From Mariniflexile sp. AS56 (lineage in GTDB: Bacteria; Bacteroidota; Bacteroidia; Flavobacteriales; Flavobacteriaceae): 64,000 nt of DNA. Positions within the stretch are counted from its first letter, which is position 1. Each line of letters begins with the position of its first letter. Positions 49,687 to 58,663 of this stretch are shown here, piece after piece. The stretch covers positions 62,001-126,000 of the forward strand of contig NZ_JAUPED010000007.1 of assembly GCF_030552475.1 (NCBI RefSeq), given 5' to 3'. A program made the translations under genes and the position numbers. Below the pieces are notes generated by a model. That model had not been told where the DNA came from, did not search any database, and saw only the letters and a program-made list of their open reading frames with translations.

Positions 49687-51177
49687 ATGAAAAAAATAAT
49701 TGTTATAATGTGTATAAGCTTATCACAACTGGTATTAAATGCACAAGAAGCACCTTATAAACCCACATTGGAATCATTGTCTAATCATGTAAATGCACCA
49801 GAGTGGCTAGTAGATGCCAAATTGGGAATATACTTCCATTGGGGATTGTATAGCGTGCCTGCTTATTCGAATGAATGGTATCCTTGGTATATGTATAAAA
49901 CTGATGATAATGAAGTAGCTAAGTATCATCGTGAAACCTACGGGGATCCTACTAAATTTAATTATCACGATTTTGCTCCTATGTTTACGGCAGAGCATTT
50001 TGATGCAGCTAATTGGGCTAAATTGTTCAAGGAAGCTGGAGCTAAATTTGCAGGACCGGTAGCCATTCATCATGACGGTTTTGCTATGTGGGATAGTAAA
50101 GTTAATCCGTGGAATTCTAAAGATAAAGGTCCTAAAAAAGATATTACTGGATTATTGTTAAAGGAACTTAAGAAAGAAGGATTGAAAACTATAACCACAT
50201 TTCACCACGCTAGAACACTGCAACGAAATGCTGATAATCCAGCAGAGTGGGAAGGGTTTACCAGTCATTTTGCTTATAATCCTGAGTTTGTTACAGCTTC
50301 AACTGATCCTAATTTAAGAAAATTATATGGCAATATGCCTGCTTCTGAATTTCACGATTATTGGTTTGCAGAGTTAAAGGAGGTTGTAGACCAATATTCA
50401 CCCGATATTGTGTGGTTTGACTCTTGGTTAAACATGATTCCTGAGCAGTATAGAAATGATTTCGCTGCTTATTATTTTAATGAAGCTAATAAAAAGAAAC
50501 AAGAGGTGGCACTTGTAACTAAACAGTACGATTACCCAAAAGCGTTTAGTGTTCTGGATATTGAACAAGGGGGGAAAAAAGATTTGTCAGAGTCGGTTTG
50601 GATGACTGATGTTACTTTAGGATTAGGCTCTTGGTGCTATACAAACGGTTTAAAATATAAATCGGCTGATTTAGTACTTCGCAACATGATTGATGTGTGG
50701 AGTAAAAATGGTATTGTTCTATTGAATCTTTCTCCTCGTAAAGATGGGGTGATTCCTCAAGAACAGCGCGATGTTGTTTTAGAAGTAGGGGAATGGTTAA
50801 AAACGTATGGAGAATCGGTATATGGTACACGTCCTTATAAAGTTTATGGTTTTGGAAATGCGAATGTGGCAGATGGACATTTTGGTGGGCAATCTGCGGA
50901 AACTCAGTACAGTGCAGACGATATACGTTTTACACGGTCTAAAGACGAAAAAACAGTGTATGTTTTCTTTTTAGGTAAGCCTGAGATAGGAAAAACAGTA
51001 GGCTTAAGGATATTGGGTCCACATCGTTACCCTTTGTATTCAAAATTAAAGCGTGTCACCCTTCTTGGTAGCGATGTTGAAGCAAAATTCAAAGTAGATT
51101 CCGATAATGTATTTATAACTATTCCAGATGCCAAAATGGATGATTTGGCAACCGTTTTTAAGTTTGAATTAGAATAA
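49687..51177 (+). CDS. GH29 alpha-L-fucosidase, secreted
   Basis: A 496-aa protein with signal peptide (ends LVLNAQ). GH29 signatures: DAKLGIYFHWGLYSVPAYSNEWYPWYMY, AIHHDGFAMWDSKVNPWN, PDIVWFDSWLN with nucleophile Asp245, and NGIVLLNLSPRKDGVIP; C-terminal sandwich from about 370. The EWYPWYMY and HHDGFAMWDS versions are typical of the longer GH29 group. It lies 38 bp after the beta-helix gene and 10 bp before the BNR_4 gene. It differs from the three GH29 enzymes of the first operon, so the locus likely removes fucose in several linkages or contexts. Confidence 0.94.
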   Translation: MKKIIVIMCISLSQLVLNAQEAPYKPTLESLSNHVNAPEWLVDAKLGIYFHWGLYSVPAYSNEWYPWYMYKTDDNEVAKYHRETYGDPTKFNYHDFAPMFTAEHFDAANWAKLFKEAGAKFAGPVAIHHDGFAMWDSKVNPWNSKDKGPKKDITGLLLKELKKEGLKTITTFHHARTLQRNADNPAEWEGFTSHFAYNPEFVTASTDPNLRKLYGNMPASEFHDYWFAELKEVVDQYSPDIVWFDSWLNMIPEQYRNDFAAYYFNEANKKKQEVALVTKQYDYPKAFSVLDIEQGGKKDLSESVWMTDVTLGLGSWCYTNGLKYKSADLVLRNMIDVWSKNGIVLLNLSPRKDGVIPQEQRDVVLEVGEWLKTYGESVYGTRPYKVYGFGNANVADGHFGGQSAETQYSADDIRFTRSKDEKTVYVFFLGKPEIGKTVGLRILGPHRYPLYSKLKRVTLLGSDVEAKFKVDSDNVFITIPDAKMDDLATVFKFELE

Positions 51178-51187
51178 AATAAAATTT

Positions 51188-52531
51188 ATGTTCAAAATAT
51201 TAATAAATAATTATACGATCATATTTTGCTTATTAGTAGGAATGTTAAATTCTTGTAAAAAAGAATTTAAACCTAATTTCTCACTTCCTATAGGAAAGAT
51301 GCAAACACTTACTGAAGATGGAGCTTGGTGTTGGTTTTCAGATCCTAGAGCTATCTATGTACATGGAAATCGAAATGGTATTCAAACAGGTTGGGTTACT
51401 GAAAATGGAACCATAGAAGCTGGTTTTATTGGTGAAAATGGAGAAATAAAAAAACAGATTTTGGCAGATACTTTGGATAAAGATGATCATGCTAATCCTG
51501 CTTTTGTTCAGTTATTAAATGGGGAAACCATGGTGTTTTATACCAAACACTTTGATGAAAAAATCCGTAGTCATAAGATGAAAAATAATTCTAAAGATAG
51601 TTTATTCGGAAAACTTATTGGTATAAATCCGTTCGACTCCTTTGAATTAAAAAAATTCCCGTTAAAGCGAACTACCTATGCAAACCCATTTGTGTTGGAA
51701 GATGAAGCTGGAAAGCTATTTTGTTTTGGAAGATGGACTGGCTTCAAGCCAAACATGATGTGGTCTACAGATCATGGTAAAACGTTTTCAAAATCAAAAG
51801 TTGTAGTTACTAATTATCCTTTTGATGGAGAAAATCGTCCTTATGTAAAATACTATTCTGATGGAAAATCTAAAATCCATATGGTTTTCACAGATGGACA
51901 CCCTAGAAATGAACCTTTAAATTCAGTCTATTATGCTTATTATGAAAAAGAGGCTTTTTGGCGCGTAGATGGATCAAAAATATGCAATGTAGACGAATTG
52001 CCTTTTGAACCTAAAGACGCATCTATTGTTTATAAAGCTGATGAAAGAAAAGGAAGGAGCTGGATTTATGACTTGGCATCAGATGAAAAAGGGAATCCCG
52101 TTATATTATATGCTAGATATCCAAATGAAGAAACACATATCTACCATTATGCCAAATATACTGGTGATAATTGGCTAGATGTGAAAATATGCAATTCTGG
52201 GAAATGGTTCGAAAAAACACCAGAAAACAAAGTAGAACCAGAGCCTCATTATTCTGGTGGGATGACTTTAAACCCATTAAAGACCAATGTTGTATTCACT
52301 TCAGAAACGATTAATAAAGTTTTTGAAATAGTTAGATATAAGTTTAATACTCAGGGAGAAGTAGAGAAAAGAGAGCTTATAACAAGCAATTCTAAAAGAG
52401 ACAATATCCGTCCATTTATTCCTAGAAATATGAAAAAAGAAGATCCAGAAGTGGTGTTATGGATGGAAAACGAAAAATATGTGCATTATACAAATTACAA
52501 AACGGCCATAAAATACTATAGTTACAAATAA
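51188..52531 (+). CDS. BNR_4 beta-propeller lipoprotein, candidate polysaccharide lyase
   Basis: A 447-aa lipoprotein (lipobox MLNSC, Cys23). The sequence is that of BNR-4 proteins: DGAWCWFSDPRAIYVHG, TGWVTENGTI, DKDDHANPAFVQL, FCFGRWTGFKPNMMWSTDHG, IHMVFTDGHPRNE, and a repeating beta-propeller. The seven-bladed BNR_4 fold is used by ulvan lyases (PL24, PL25) and by other lyases, whose catalytic His lies in a DDH-type motif. Because GH88 and GH105 need unsaturated ends, this protein and the beta-helix protein at 48026 are the best lyase candidates; activity is inference. Ten bp after GH29, same operon. Confidence 0.8.
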   Translation: MFKILINNYTIIFCLLVGMLNSCKKEFKPNFSLPIGKMQTLTEDGAWCWFSDPRAIYVHGNRNGIQTGWVTENGTIEAGFIGENGEIKKQILADTLDKDDHANPAFVQLLNGETMVFYTKHFDEKIRSHKMKNNSKDSLFGKLIGINPFDSFELKKFPLKRTTYANPFVLEDEAGKLFCFGRWTGFKPNMMWSTDHGKTFSKSKVVVTNYPFDGENRPYVKYYSDGKSKIHMVFTDGHPRNEPLNSVYYAYYEKEAFWRVDGSKICNVDELPFEPKDASIVYKADERKGRSWIYDLASDEKGNPVILYARYPNEETHIYHYAKYTGDNWLDVKICNSGKWFEKTPENKVEPEPHYSGGMTLNPLKTNVVFTSETINKVFEIVRYKFNTQGEVEKRELITSNSKRDNIRPFIPRNMKKEDPEVVLWMENEKYVHYTNYKTAIKYYSYK

Positions 52532-52592
52532 TTAGGATTCATCAAATAGGAAGTAGAAACCAAGATAACAATAATAATTTAAATAAATAAAT

Positions 52593-53987
52593 ATGATTAA
52601 ATCGGATGGATTGAATTTTAAATACATATTAACCATTTCAATGATTTCTGCATTGGGTGGCTTACTGTTTGGCTATGATTGGGTAGTTATTGGAGGCGCT
52701 AAACCATTTTATGAAAGGTATTTTGAAATTTCAGATATTCCTACTTTACAAGGTTGGGCCATGGGAAGTGCTTTAATAGGTTGTGTTTTTGGTGCCATGG
52801 TGGCAGGTAAAATAACAGAACGTTTTGGGCGGAAAAAACCTTTAGGTCTTGCAGCTTTATTATTTATTATTTCTGCCGGAGGAACGGGATGGTTTAGTGC
52901 TTTTAACTTATTTATCATTTTTAGAATTATTGGAGGCATTGGTATAGGTCTAGCTTCTACTATTTCACCTTTATACATTGCAGAGGTAGCTCCATCTAAT
53001 TACAGGGGGCGTTTAGTTTCTCTTAATCAATTAGCCATTGTTGTTGGTATTTTGGCAGCCCAAATAATTAATTTTTTAATTGCGGATATTGTCGCAGAAG
53101 GTATGTCTAATATTGATATTGTAAACTCATGGAATGGTCAAATAGGTTGGAGATGGATGTTTTGGGCAGAATTAGTGCCAGCGACTTTGTTTTTTGTGCT
53201 TATTTTTATAATTCCAGAAAGTCCGCGTTGGTTGTCTAGTCATAATAAAATAGATGAATCTAAAAAAATTCTAGTAGATATTGGTGGACAAAATTACGCA
53301 CAAAAAGTACAACAGCAAATTACGGAAACTTTAAAGATTACTACCGAAAATGTGAGCTTTAAGAGCTTGTTTACAGGTAAAAATCGTAAGCTTGTTTCTA
53401 TAGGTATTATACTTGCTTTTTTGCAACAATGGTGCGGAATCAATGTGGTGTTTAATTATGCTGAAGAAATTTTTGCAAATGCTGGTTATGGAGTAAGCGA
53501 TGCCTTGTTTTTTATTATTTTAACGGGTGTAGTCAATTTAGTATTTACACTAATTGCTATGCAAGTGATTGATAAGTGGGGTCGTAAAAAATTATGGCTT
53601 TTAGGGGCATTAGGTTTAAGTTTATTGTATGTCTTAATTGGACTGTTTTACTTTTTTGATTTCCAAGGTTTTTTCCTTGTTGTATTAGTAGTAGTCGCTA
53701 TTGCTATTTATGCGCTTACGCTCGCTCCTGTATTTTGGGTGTTAGTCTCTGAAATATTTCCAAATAGAATACGTGGTGCTGCCTTGTCAGTTACTACAAC
53801 AGCCTTATGGACTGCATGTTTTTTACTTACCTATAGTTTTCCTACCCTAAATGATATGCTAGGTGCATATGGTACTTTTTGGGTGTATGGGGTTATTTGT
53901 CTCATTAGTTACTTTTATGTGAAATTTAAAATTCCTGAAACTAAAAACAAAACTTTAGAGGAGTTGGAAGCTATTTTTGATAAATAA
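52593..53987 (+). CDS. MFS sugar:proton symporter (sugar porter family)
   Basis: Inner-membrane importer of a monosaccharide (464 aa, about 12 helices). Sugar-porter signatures: GGLLFGYDWVVIGG in helix 1, GRKKPL between helices 2 and 3, RIIGGIGIGLAS, PESPRWL after helix 6, LQQWCGINVVFNYAEEIF in helix 7, DKWGRKKLW between helices 8 and 9, and the PETKNKTLEELE tail. This resembles xylose/arabinose/glucose porters rather than FucP, which belongs to a different MFS family. It is the last gene of the DUF5107-to-porter operon and may import sugars released by the preceding enzymes. The window shows no SusC/SusD pair. Confidence 0.92.
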   Translation: MIKSDGLNFKYILTISMISALGGLLFGYDWVVIGGAKPFYERYFEISDIPTLQGWAMGSALIGCVFGAMVAGKITERFGRKKPLGLAALLFIISAGGTGWFSAFNLFIIFRIIGGIGIGLASTISPLYIAEVAPSNYRGRLVSLNQLAIVVGILAAQIINFLIADIVAEGMSNIDIVNSWNGQIGWRWMFWAELVPATLFFVLIFIIPESPRWLSSHNKIDESKKILVDIGGQNYAQKVQQQITETLKITTENVSFKSLFTGKNRKLVSIGIILAFLQQWCGINVVFNYAEEIFANAGYGVSDALFFIILTGVVNLVFTLIAMQVIDKWGRKKLWLLGALGLSLLYVLIGLFYFFDFQGFFLVVLVVVAIAIYALTLAPVFWVLVSEIFPNRIRGAALSVTTTALWTACFLLTYSFPTLNDMLGAYGTFWVYGVICLISYFYVKFKIPETKNKTLEELEAIFDK

Positions 53988-54235
53988 GTAAATAAGTACC
54001 CTAACAAAAATATGTTACTTTAGTTTGCATATTGTATTCGTGCAACCAAAAAAACAATTGATATAGTCATCTAATGACTTCTATTTATTCACATTACCAA
54101 AACTTAACGAAATAGGGTTTAATGGAGAAAATATAAAATTTGCGCGAATTATAAGGGAACATATATAATAAATTTCAAATATTTAGAGGTTAAAAACATA
54201 TAATTAACATCATTGCATTCAATAAAAATAATAAC

Positions 54236-56473
54236 ATGATAAACAAAAAAAAATATTGCCTATTATTAGTTTTTTTAGCATTTTTAAATTGTGATAAAAA
54301 AGTGTATTCAGAAAAAATTTATGAAAAACCCGAAATCGTAATGGAAGCTTCCTCAGATTTTCTTTCACCAGAAGAAAGTATGAAAACATTTTATTTACCT
54401 GAAGGTTATAAAGTGGAGTTAGTGGCAAGCGAACCTATGATAGATGAGCCAGTAACTATTGCGTGGGATGGTAACGGGCGTATGTATGTTGCAGAGATGA
54501 ATACCTATATGCAGGATGTTGACGGTACAGGAACCGATAGATCTATTAGTAAAATAAAATTGCTTGAGGATACAGATGGTGATGGTAAAATGGATAAGAG
54601 CACTGTATTTATAGATAACTTGGTTTTGCCAAGAATGATTTTACCTCTAGAAAATGAGTTGATAGTAAACGAAACCTATTCATACGACTTGTGGAGTTAT
54701 AAAGATACAGATGGCGATGGTGTTGCTGATAAAAAAGAACGCGTATATTATAATCCAGAGCGTCGTGGTGGAAATTTAGAACATCAACAAAGTGGACTTA
54801 TTTGGAATTTGGATAACTGGGTATACACAACTTATAACCCCATCCGTTTTAAATTCAAAAAAAATGAAGTTATTGTCGATTCTTTAGATAATATGCCAAG
54901 AGGTCAATGGGGATTAACTCAAGATGATAGAGGGGTTATGTACTATGCTTCTGCTGGTAGTGAAAATCCAGGTTACGGTTTTCAACAACCGGCCGTTTAT
55001 GGAGACTATAATCCTAAAGGAAGGCTTTCTGAAGGTTTTATGGAGCCTTGGCCAATAGTTGGTACTCCAGATGTGCAAGGTGGGCCTAAACGTTTACGTG
55101 GAGATAATACATTAAATCGCTTTACAGGAGTTGCGGGACAGGAAATTTTCCGCGGACATAAATTGCCGCCTTCAACTTATGGTGATTTATTTATCCCAGA
55201 ACCTGTTGGGCGTTTAATTCGTCGAGCTAAAATAAAAGTAGAAGATGGTAAGCGAGTATTATATAATGCTTATGATAAAACGGAATTTATGGCTTCTACG
55301 GATTTAAACTTTAGACCAATACAAGCCAAAACAGGCCCAGATGGTGCGCTTTATATTGTTGATATGTATCGTGGAATTATTCAAGAAAGTAACTGGACAA
55401 AAGAAGGAAGTTCGCTTCGTCCTGTAATTATTCGTAAAGAATTAGATAAAAATATTGGAAAAGGACGTATTTATCGTATTGTTCACGAAGATATCAAGCC
55501 TGATGGAAAACCAAATCTTATAGGGAAAAAAGCATCGCAATTAATTCAATATTTAGGACATCAAAATGGTTGGTATCGTAATACAGCTCAGAAATTAATT
55601 ATTTTAAAAGACGATCAGTCTGTAATTCCAAAATTACAAGCAATAGCGAGAGATAATTCATCGTTTTTTGATCGTTTTTTTAGTAGTGATAAAGATTTAG
55701 GTCTCGAACGTGTAACGGTACTTTGGACGCTAGAGGGTTTGGATAACGTTGACAAAGCTTTAATTAAAGAAAAACTAGCTGATCAAGACCCTAGAGTACG
55801 AGCTACTGCTATCAGATTGAGTGAAAACTTTATGAAATCCGGAGATGCGGATATAATTTCTAGTTTAGAAAAATTGGTTTCAGATCCTGAAATTGACGTT
55901 GTAAACCAATTAGCATTAAGTTTACGTTATAGTAAAGATAAAAAAGCGACGGAAATACTTGATGCAATATATGCAAAATATGAAAGCAATGATATTGTGT
56001 CCCATTCTGTAAAAGAAAGTTTAAAGAAAGTCGATTCAAAATTAGCTCAGTTAAAAAAGCGTTTAGCTGGTAGGAGTTTAGATGAAAAGAAAAGTATTAT
56101 TAAAGGGTACGATTCCTATAATCAACTTTGTATTACCTGTCATGGTATTAATTTAAAAGGAGTGCCACTTGAGGCAGGAGCGTTGGTAGCGCCTTCGTTA
56201 ATTGGAAGTCCTCGGGTAATAGGAGATGACAAAGATAAACTGAGTAAAATATTGTTAAACGGCCTTATTGGGCCTGTAGACGGTGTCGATTATGGTATTA
56301 TGATGCCATTAAACTCTAATAGCGATGAATGGATTGCAGATGTGCTTACCTATGTTAGGGCTATGAATGATGTTGATGGAGTTGATAAGACGTTTGTTAA
56401 AAACGCCAGAGCACAATCAAAAGACAGAAAGGATTATTGGACGTTGAAGGAACTTGAGTCAGAGAAGAAATAG
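54236..56473 (+). CDS. propeller-HEAT-cytochrome c lipoprotein (PVC-type dehydrogenase-like)
   Basis: A 745-aa lipoprotein (lipobox AFLNC, Cys19). An N-terminal beta-propeller like those of membrane-bound PVC-type/sorbosone dehydrogenases (about 50-420; FYLPEGYKVELVASEP, DEPVTIAWDGNGRMYVAEM, TDGDGKMDKSTVF, GPDGALYIVDMYRG) is followed by helical HEAT-like repeats (about 440-610; DPRVRATAIRLSE) and a C-terminal cytochrome c domain with heme site CITCH (Cys632, Cys635, His636) and a likely distal Met689/690 (GIMMP). It probably oxidises a sugar or alcohol in the periplasm and passes electrons through its own heme. Substrate and cofactor are unknown. A 248-bp gap separates it from the porter. Confidence 0.85.
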   Translation: MINKKKYCLLLVFLAFLNCDKKVYSEKIYEKPEIVMEASSDFLSPEESMKTFYLPEGYKVELVASEPMIDEPVTIAWDGNGRMYVAEMNTYMQDVDGTGTDRSISKIKLLEDTDGDGKMDKSTVFIDNLVLPRMILPLENELIVNETYSYDLWSYKDTDGDGVADKKERVYYNPERRGGNLEHQQSGLIWNLDNWVYTTYNPIRFKFKKNEVIVDSLDNMPRGQWGLTQDDRGVMYYASAGSENPGYGFQQPAVYGDYNPKGRLSEGFMEPWPIVGTPDVQGGPKRLRGDNTLNRFTGVAGQEIFRGHKLPPSTYGDLFIPEPVGRLIRRAKIKVEDGKRVLYNAYDKTEFMASTDLNFRPIQAKTGPDGALYIVDMYRGIIQESNWTKEGSSLRPVIIRKELDKNIGKGRIYRIVHEDIKPDGKPNLIGKKASQLIQYLGHQNGWYRNTAQKLIILKDDQSVIPKLQAIARDNSSFFDRFFSSDKDLGLERVTVLWTLEGLDNVDKALIKEKLADQDPRVRATAIRLSENFMKSGDADIISSLEKLVSDPEIDVVNQLALSLRYSKDKKATEILDAIYAKYESNDIVSHSVKESLKKVDSKLAQLKKRLAGRSLDEKKSIIKGYDSYNQLCITCHGINLKGVPLEAGALVAPSLIGSPRVIGDDKDKLSKILLNGLIGPVDGVDYGIMMPLNSNSDEWIADVLTYVRAMNDVDGVDKTFVKNARAQSKDRKDYWTLKELESEKK

Positions 56474-56711
56474 GTGCAATTCAATGGCATAAAAAGGTTG
56501 TAATATTCACTTAAAAACAGTTCTTTTATTTTTTGCAAATGCCGTTCGCAATGTAGAAAATGGAAGAGCTGTTTCATTTAGAATAAATAAAATTCTCTGA
56601 ATCTCAAAAATTGCTCTAAAGAGTAATGAAATAATCGCTTTATAAAATTGGACTTTCTCTATCCAGACATAAAGTTGCTAGATTCAGATTTACATAAATT
56701 AACGTTAAATC

Positions 56712-56795
56712 ATGAAGAAACAATACAGAAATTACAGTACAATATTTAAGCAAGAGGCAGTAGAGTTAAGTTATGCTCGAGGTCGTAAAAAATGA
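56712..56795 (+). pseudogene. IS3-family orfA, first 27 codons
   Basis: ATG at 56712 gives MKKQYRNYSTIFKQEAVELS then YARGRKK and a stop. This is the start of an IS3-type orfA (HTH region). It is cut off where the sialidase fragment begins. Confidence 0.6.
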
Positions 56796-57056
56796 AAACG
56801 GGGAACCACAATCAGTGCAACTCTTTTCAAATCCAAATTCAAAATACAGTAGAATAGACAAACTATTAAAGTGAGTTATGATGATGGAAATAGTTCGCCA
56901 GAAAAATATTGGATAGAGCTTGGCGCCAATCGTAGAGCTGGATATTCTTGCTTAACTTCTGTAGACGAAAATACTGTAGATATTTTATATGAAGGTATTC
57001 AAGCACAAGTGACCTTTCAAATAATTCCTTTAAGCAACCTACTGTTAAGACGTTAA
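56781..57056 (+). pseudogene. GH33 sialidase (exo-alpha-sialidase), C-terminal fragment
   Basis: From about 56781 a frame reads VVKNENGEPQSVQLFSNPNS and YSRIDKLLK; after a shift near 56872 it continues VSYDDGNSSPEKYWIELG, then RAGYSCLTSVDENTVDILYEG and QAQVTFQIIPLSNLL. These are the last two propeller blades of bacterial GH33 sialidases (the GYSCLT...ILYEG motif). The Asp boxes, Arg triad and catalytic Tyr/Glu are absent upstream. It is only a 3' stub, fused at its left to the IS3 fragment. Confidence 0.85.
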
Positions 57057-57061
57057 AACCA

Positions 57062-57331
57062 TTGATTTATGTTGACAACAATGAGAATTTTGAAGTTTTT
57101 AATATAGGGACAGGAAAAGGGGCTTCCGTTTTAGAAGTAATTCATGCTTTTGAAGAGGTTTCAAACACAAAATTAAATTACAAAATTGTAAACCGTCGAG
57201 AGGGCGATGTCGTTTCTGCTTACGCCGATACAGATAAAGCATACGCTGTTTTAGCCTGGAAAGCGGAATTGAGCTTAAAAGATGCTTTATTCTCTGCCTG
57301 ATAGTGGGATAAGAAGTTGAAATATTTATGA
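57062..57331 (+). pseudogene. galE: UDP-glucose 4-epimerase, C-terminal fragment
   Basis: The frame reads NFEVFNIGTGKGASVLEVIHAF, then YKIVNRREGDVVSAYADTDK and LAWKAELSLKDALFSA: the C-terminal third of GalE. Right after FSA come TGA and TAG (57299-57304), where GalE normally reads a WKW-type sequence, and the frame continues WDKKLK to 57331. The NAD-binding half is absent. It starts 6 bp after the sialidase stub, though these genes are not naturally joined, so this is deletion scar or patchwork DNA. Confidence 0.85.
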
Positions 57332-58067
57332 AAAGGAAATCAACATAAAATACAGTTTACTAACTTAATCTGCTGGTAAAAATATAATTATAGTCATCAA
57401 TTAACAATTTGATTATTAGTGGTTTTTTTCCAATAAGCGTTCAGCCCATTCCCCTGCATTCCGTAAAAACATCATTCCGAGCAAAGCGCTTCATTAAAAA
57501 AGTCTTGGACAGAACTTCAAAGATTCCGATTTCCATTTCACTTACCCGCTCATTCCCGAGAAATGTCGGGAAGCTATCAATAGCCATTACAATCTCCATC
57601 TTTAAAGTTAAGTCCGCTTAATATACTGCTAAACGAGAATAATCCGTTTTCATAACCCACTCAGCACATTTCCTTCCATTCCGTAAAAACTACATTCCAG
57701 AAAAAGAGCTTCCCTTAAAAAGTCTTGAACACAATCCCCAATTTTAGCTTTCCATTACGTTAACCCCATCCGCTGCGCTGGAACGGGACACTTCATTCCT
57801 GAGCTAAAACTGTGAATAGCGTTCGCCAAATGGAAATTCCATTATTCATTTGGTACCGCTTCCTATGTTTTTGTATTTCACAAAAGCCTTTAGACTTGCA
57901 TCCGCACCCTCGCCGTTATACCCTTTTTTCGACAGCAAAATACCAACATTTTGAAGTTGAACAGACTGCATAAACCGTTCTCGCTGCGCTTCACTTTTTA
58001 TAAGTCCTTATCAATTCCAAATATTGAAAATGTATCAGCAACAAAAAAAGGTAACAGCGAGAGCACT
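57332..58067. other. non-coding leader of the mobilisation module
   Basis: No credible gene. Base composition is more GC-rich than the flanks, with the imperfect direct repeat noted separately and several short inverted repeats (e.g. CCCGA/TCGGG near 57557). Confidence 0.4.
57441..57735. repeat. two imperfect copies of a ~75-bp non-coding unit
   Basis: Copy 1 (about 57441-57516) and copy 2 (about 57661-57735) share TCAGC-CATT, CATTCCGTAAAAAC, CATTCC, GCTTC, TTAAAAA and AGTCTTG-AC in the same order, offset by 220 bp. Weaker similarity continues past both copies (TCCATT... and ...GAATAGC/CAATAGC), so the duplicated unit may be about 200 bp. Confidence 0.65.
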
Positions 58068-58178
58068 ATGGGAAGTAAATCTAAAATGAATCTTATGAAA
58101 TCTTACAAAAACATCAAAAAGGAAGCGGCACCAAAAAAAACAAACAAGGAAAACGCTCCAGATATAATAAGTAAATAA
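58068..58178 (+). CDS. possible small basic protein upstream of ssb
   Basis: ATG 58068 opens 36 codons of a Lys-rich peptide (MGSKSKMNLMKSYKNIKKEA, ending DIISK), the coding-looking end of a longer open frame. It is 63 bp before ssb. No family recognised; could be chance or a tiny element gene. Confidence 0.3.
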   Translation: MGSKSKMNLMKSYKNIKKEAAPKKTNKENAPDIISK

Positions 58179-58241
58179 TTTAAAAAAATAAACGTTCTGA
58201 ATGGTTCAGATACGGTTTAATTAATCTTTAAATATGTTATT

Positions 58242-58586
58242 ATGAGTACTTTAAAAAATCATGTACAGTTAATCGGAAATGTTGGACAAGAGCCAACGGT
58301 TACAAACCTTGAAAGCGGAAAAAAAGTTGTCCGTTTTTCATTAGCAACTAACGAGTATTACAAGGATGCCAAAGGCGAAAAGCAAACGGAAACCAATTGG
58401 CATACTGTTGTAGCCTGGGGCAAAACTGCAGAGATCATTGAAAAATATGTAAGCAAAGGCAAGGAAGTAGGTGTTACTGGGAAACTGAAATCCCGAAGTT
58501 ATGAGGACAAAGACGGTACAAAACAATATGTTACTGAAATTGAAGCAAATGAAATTCTACTGCTTGGAACCAAAAACGACAAGTAA
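58242..58586 (+). CDS. ssb: single-stranded DNA-binding protein
   Basis: A 114-aa OB-fold protein that coats single-stranded DNA. Motifs: LKNHVQLIGNVGQEPTVTNL, KVVRFSLATNEYYKDAKGE, TNWHTVVAWGKTAEIIEKYV, and GKEVGVTGKLKSRSYEDKDG. It lacks the Gly-rich linker and acidic C-terminal tip of chromosomal SSB, as is common for element-borne versions, which protect transferred single-stranded DNA. It is followed by a strong terminator and heads the mobilisation module. Confidence 0.95.
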   Translation: MSTLKNHVQLIGNVGQEPTVTNLESGKKVVRFSLATNEYYKDAKGEKQTETNWHTVVAWGKTAEIIEKYVSKGKEVGVTGKLKSRSYEDKDGTKQYVTEIEANEILLLGTKNDK

Positions 58587-58598
58587 TACTTAAAAGCC

Positions 58599-58635
58599 AA
58601 AGAGGGCGTACCGTCTAAAAATGCGCCCTCTTTTT
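58599..58635 (+). terminator. Rho-independent terminator after ssb
   Basis: AAAGAGGGCG (58599-58608) pairs with CGCCCTCTTT (58624-58633), and the right arm runs into a T5 tract. Confidence 0.88.
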
Positions 58636-58663
58636 CATTATTAACCCTTTAAACTAAATTAAA

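Noticed and set aside
57951-58178. 75-residue frame before ssb
   Set aside because: The first half reads through the GC-richer non-coding repeat region without family features; only the last 36 codons (from 58068) were kept as a weak small-gene call.
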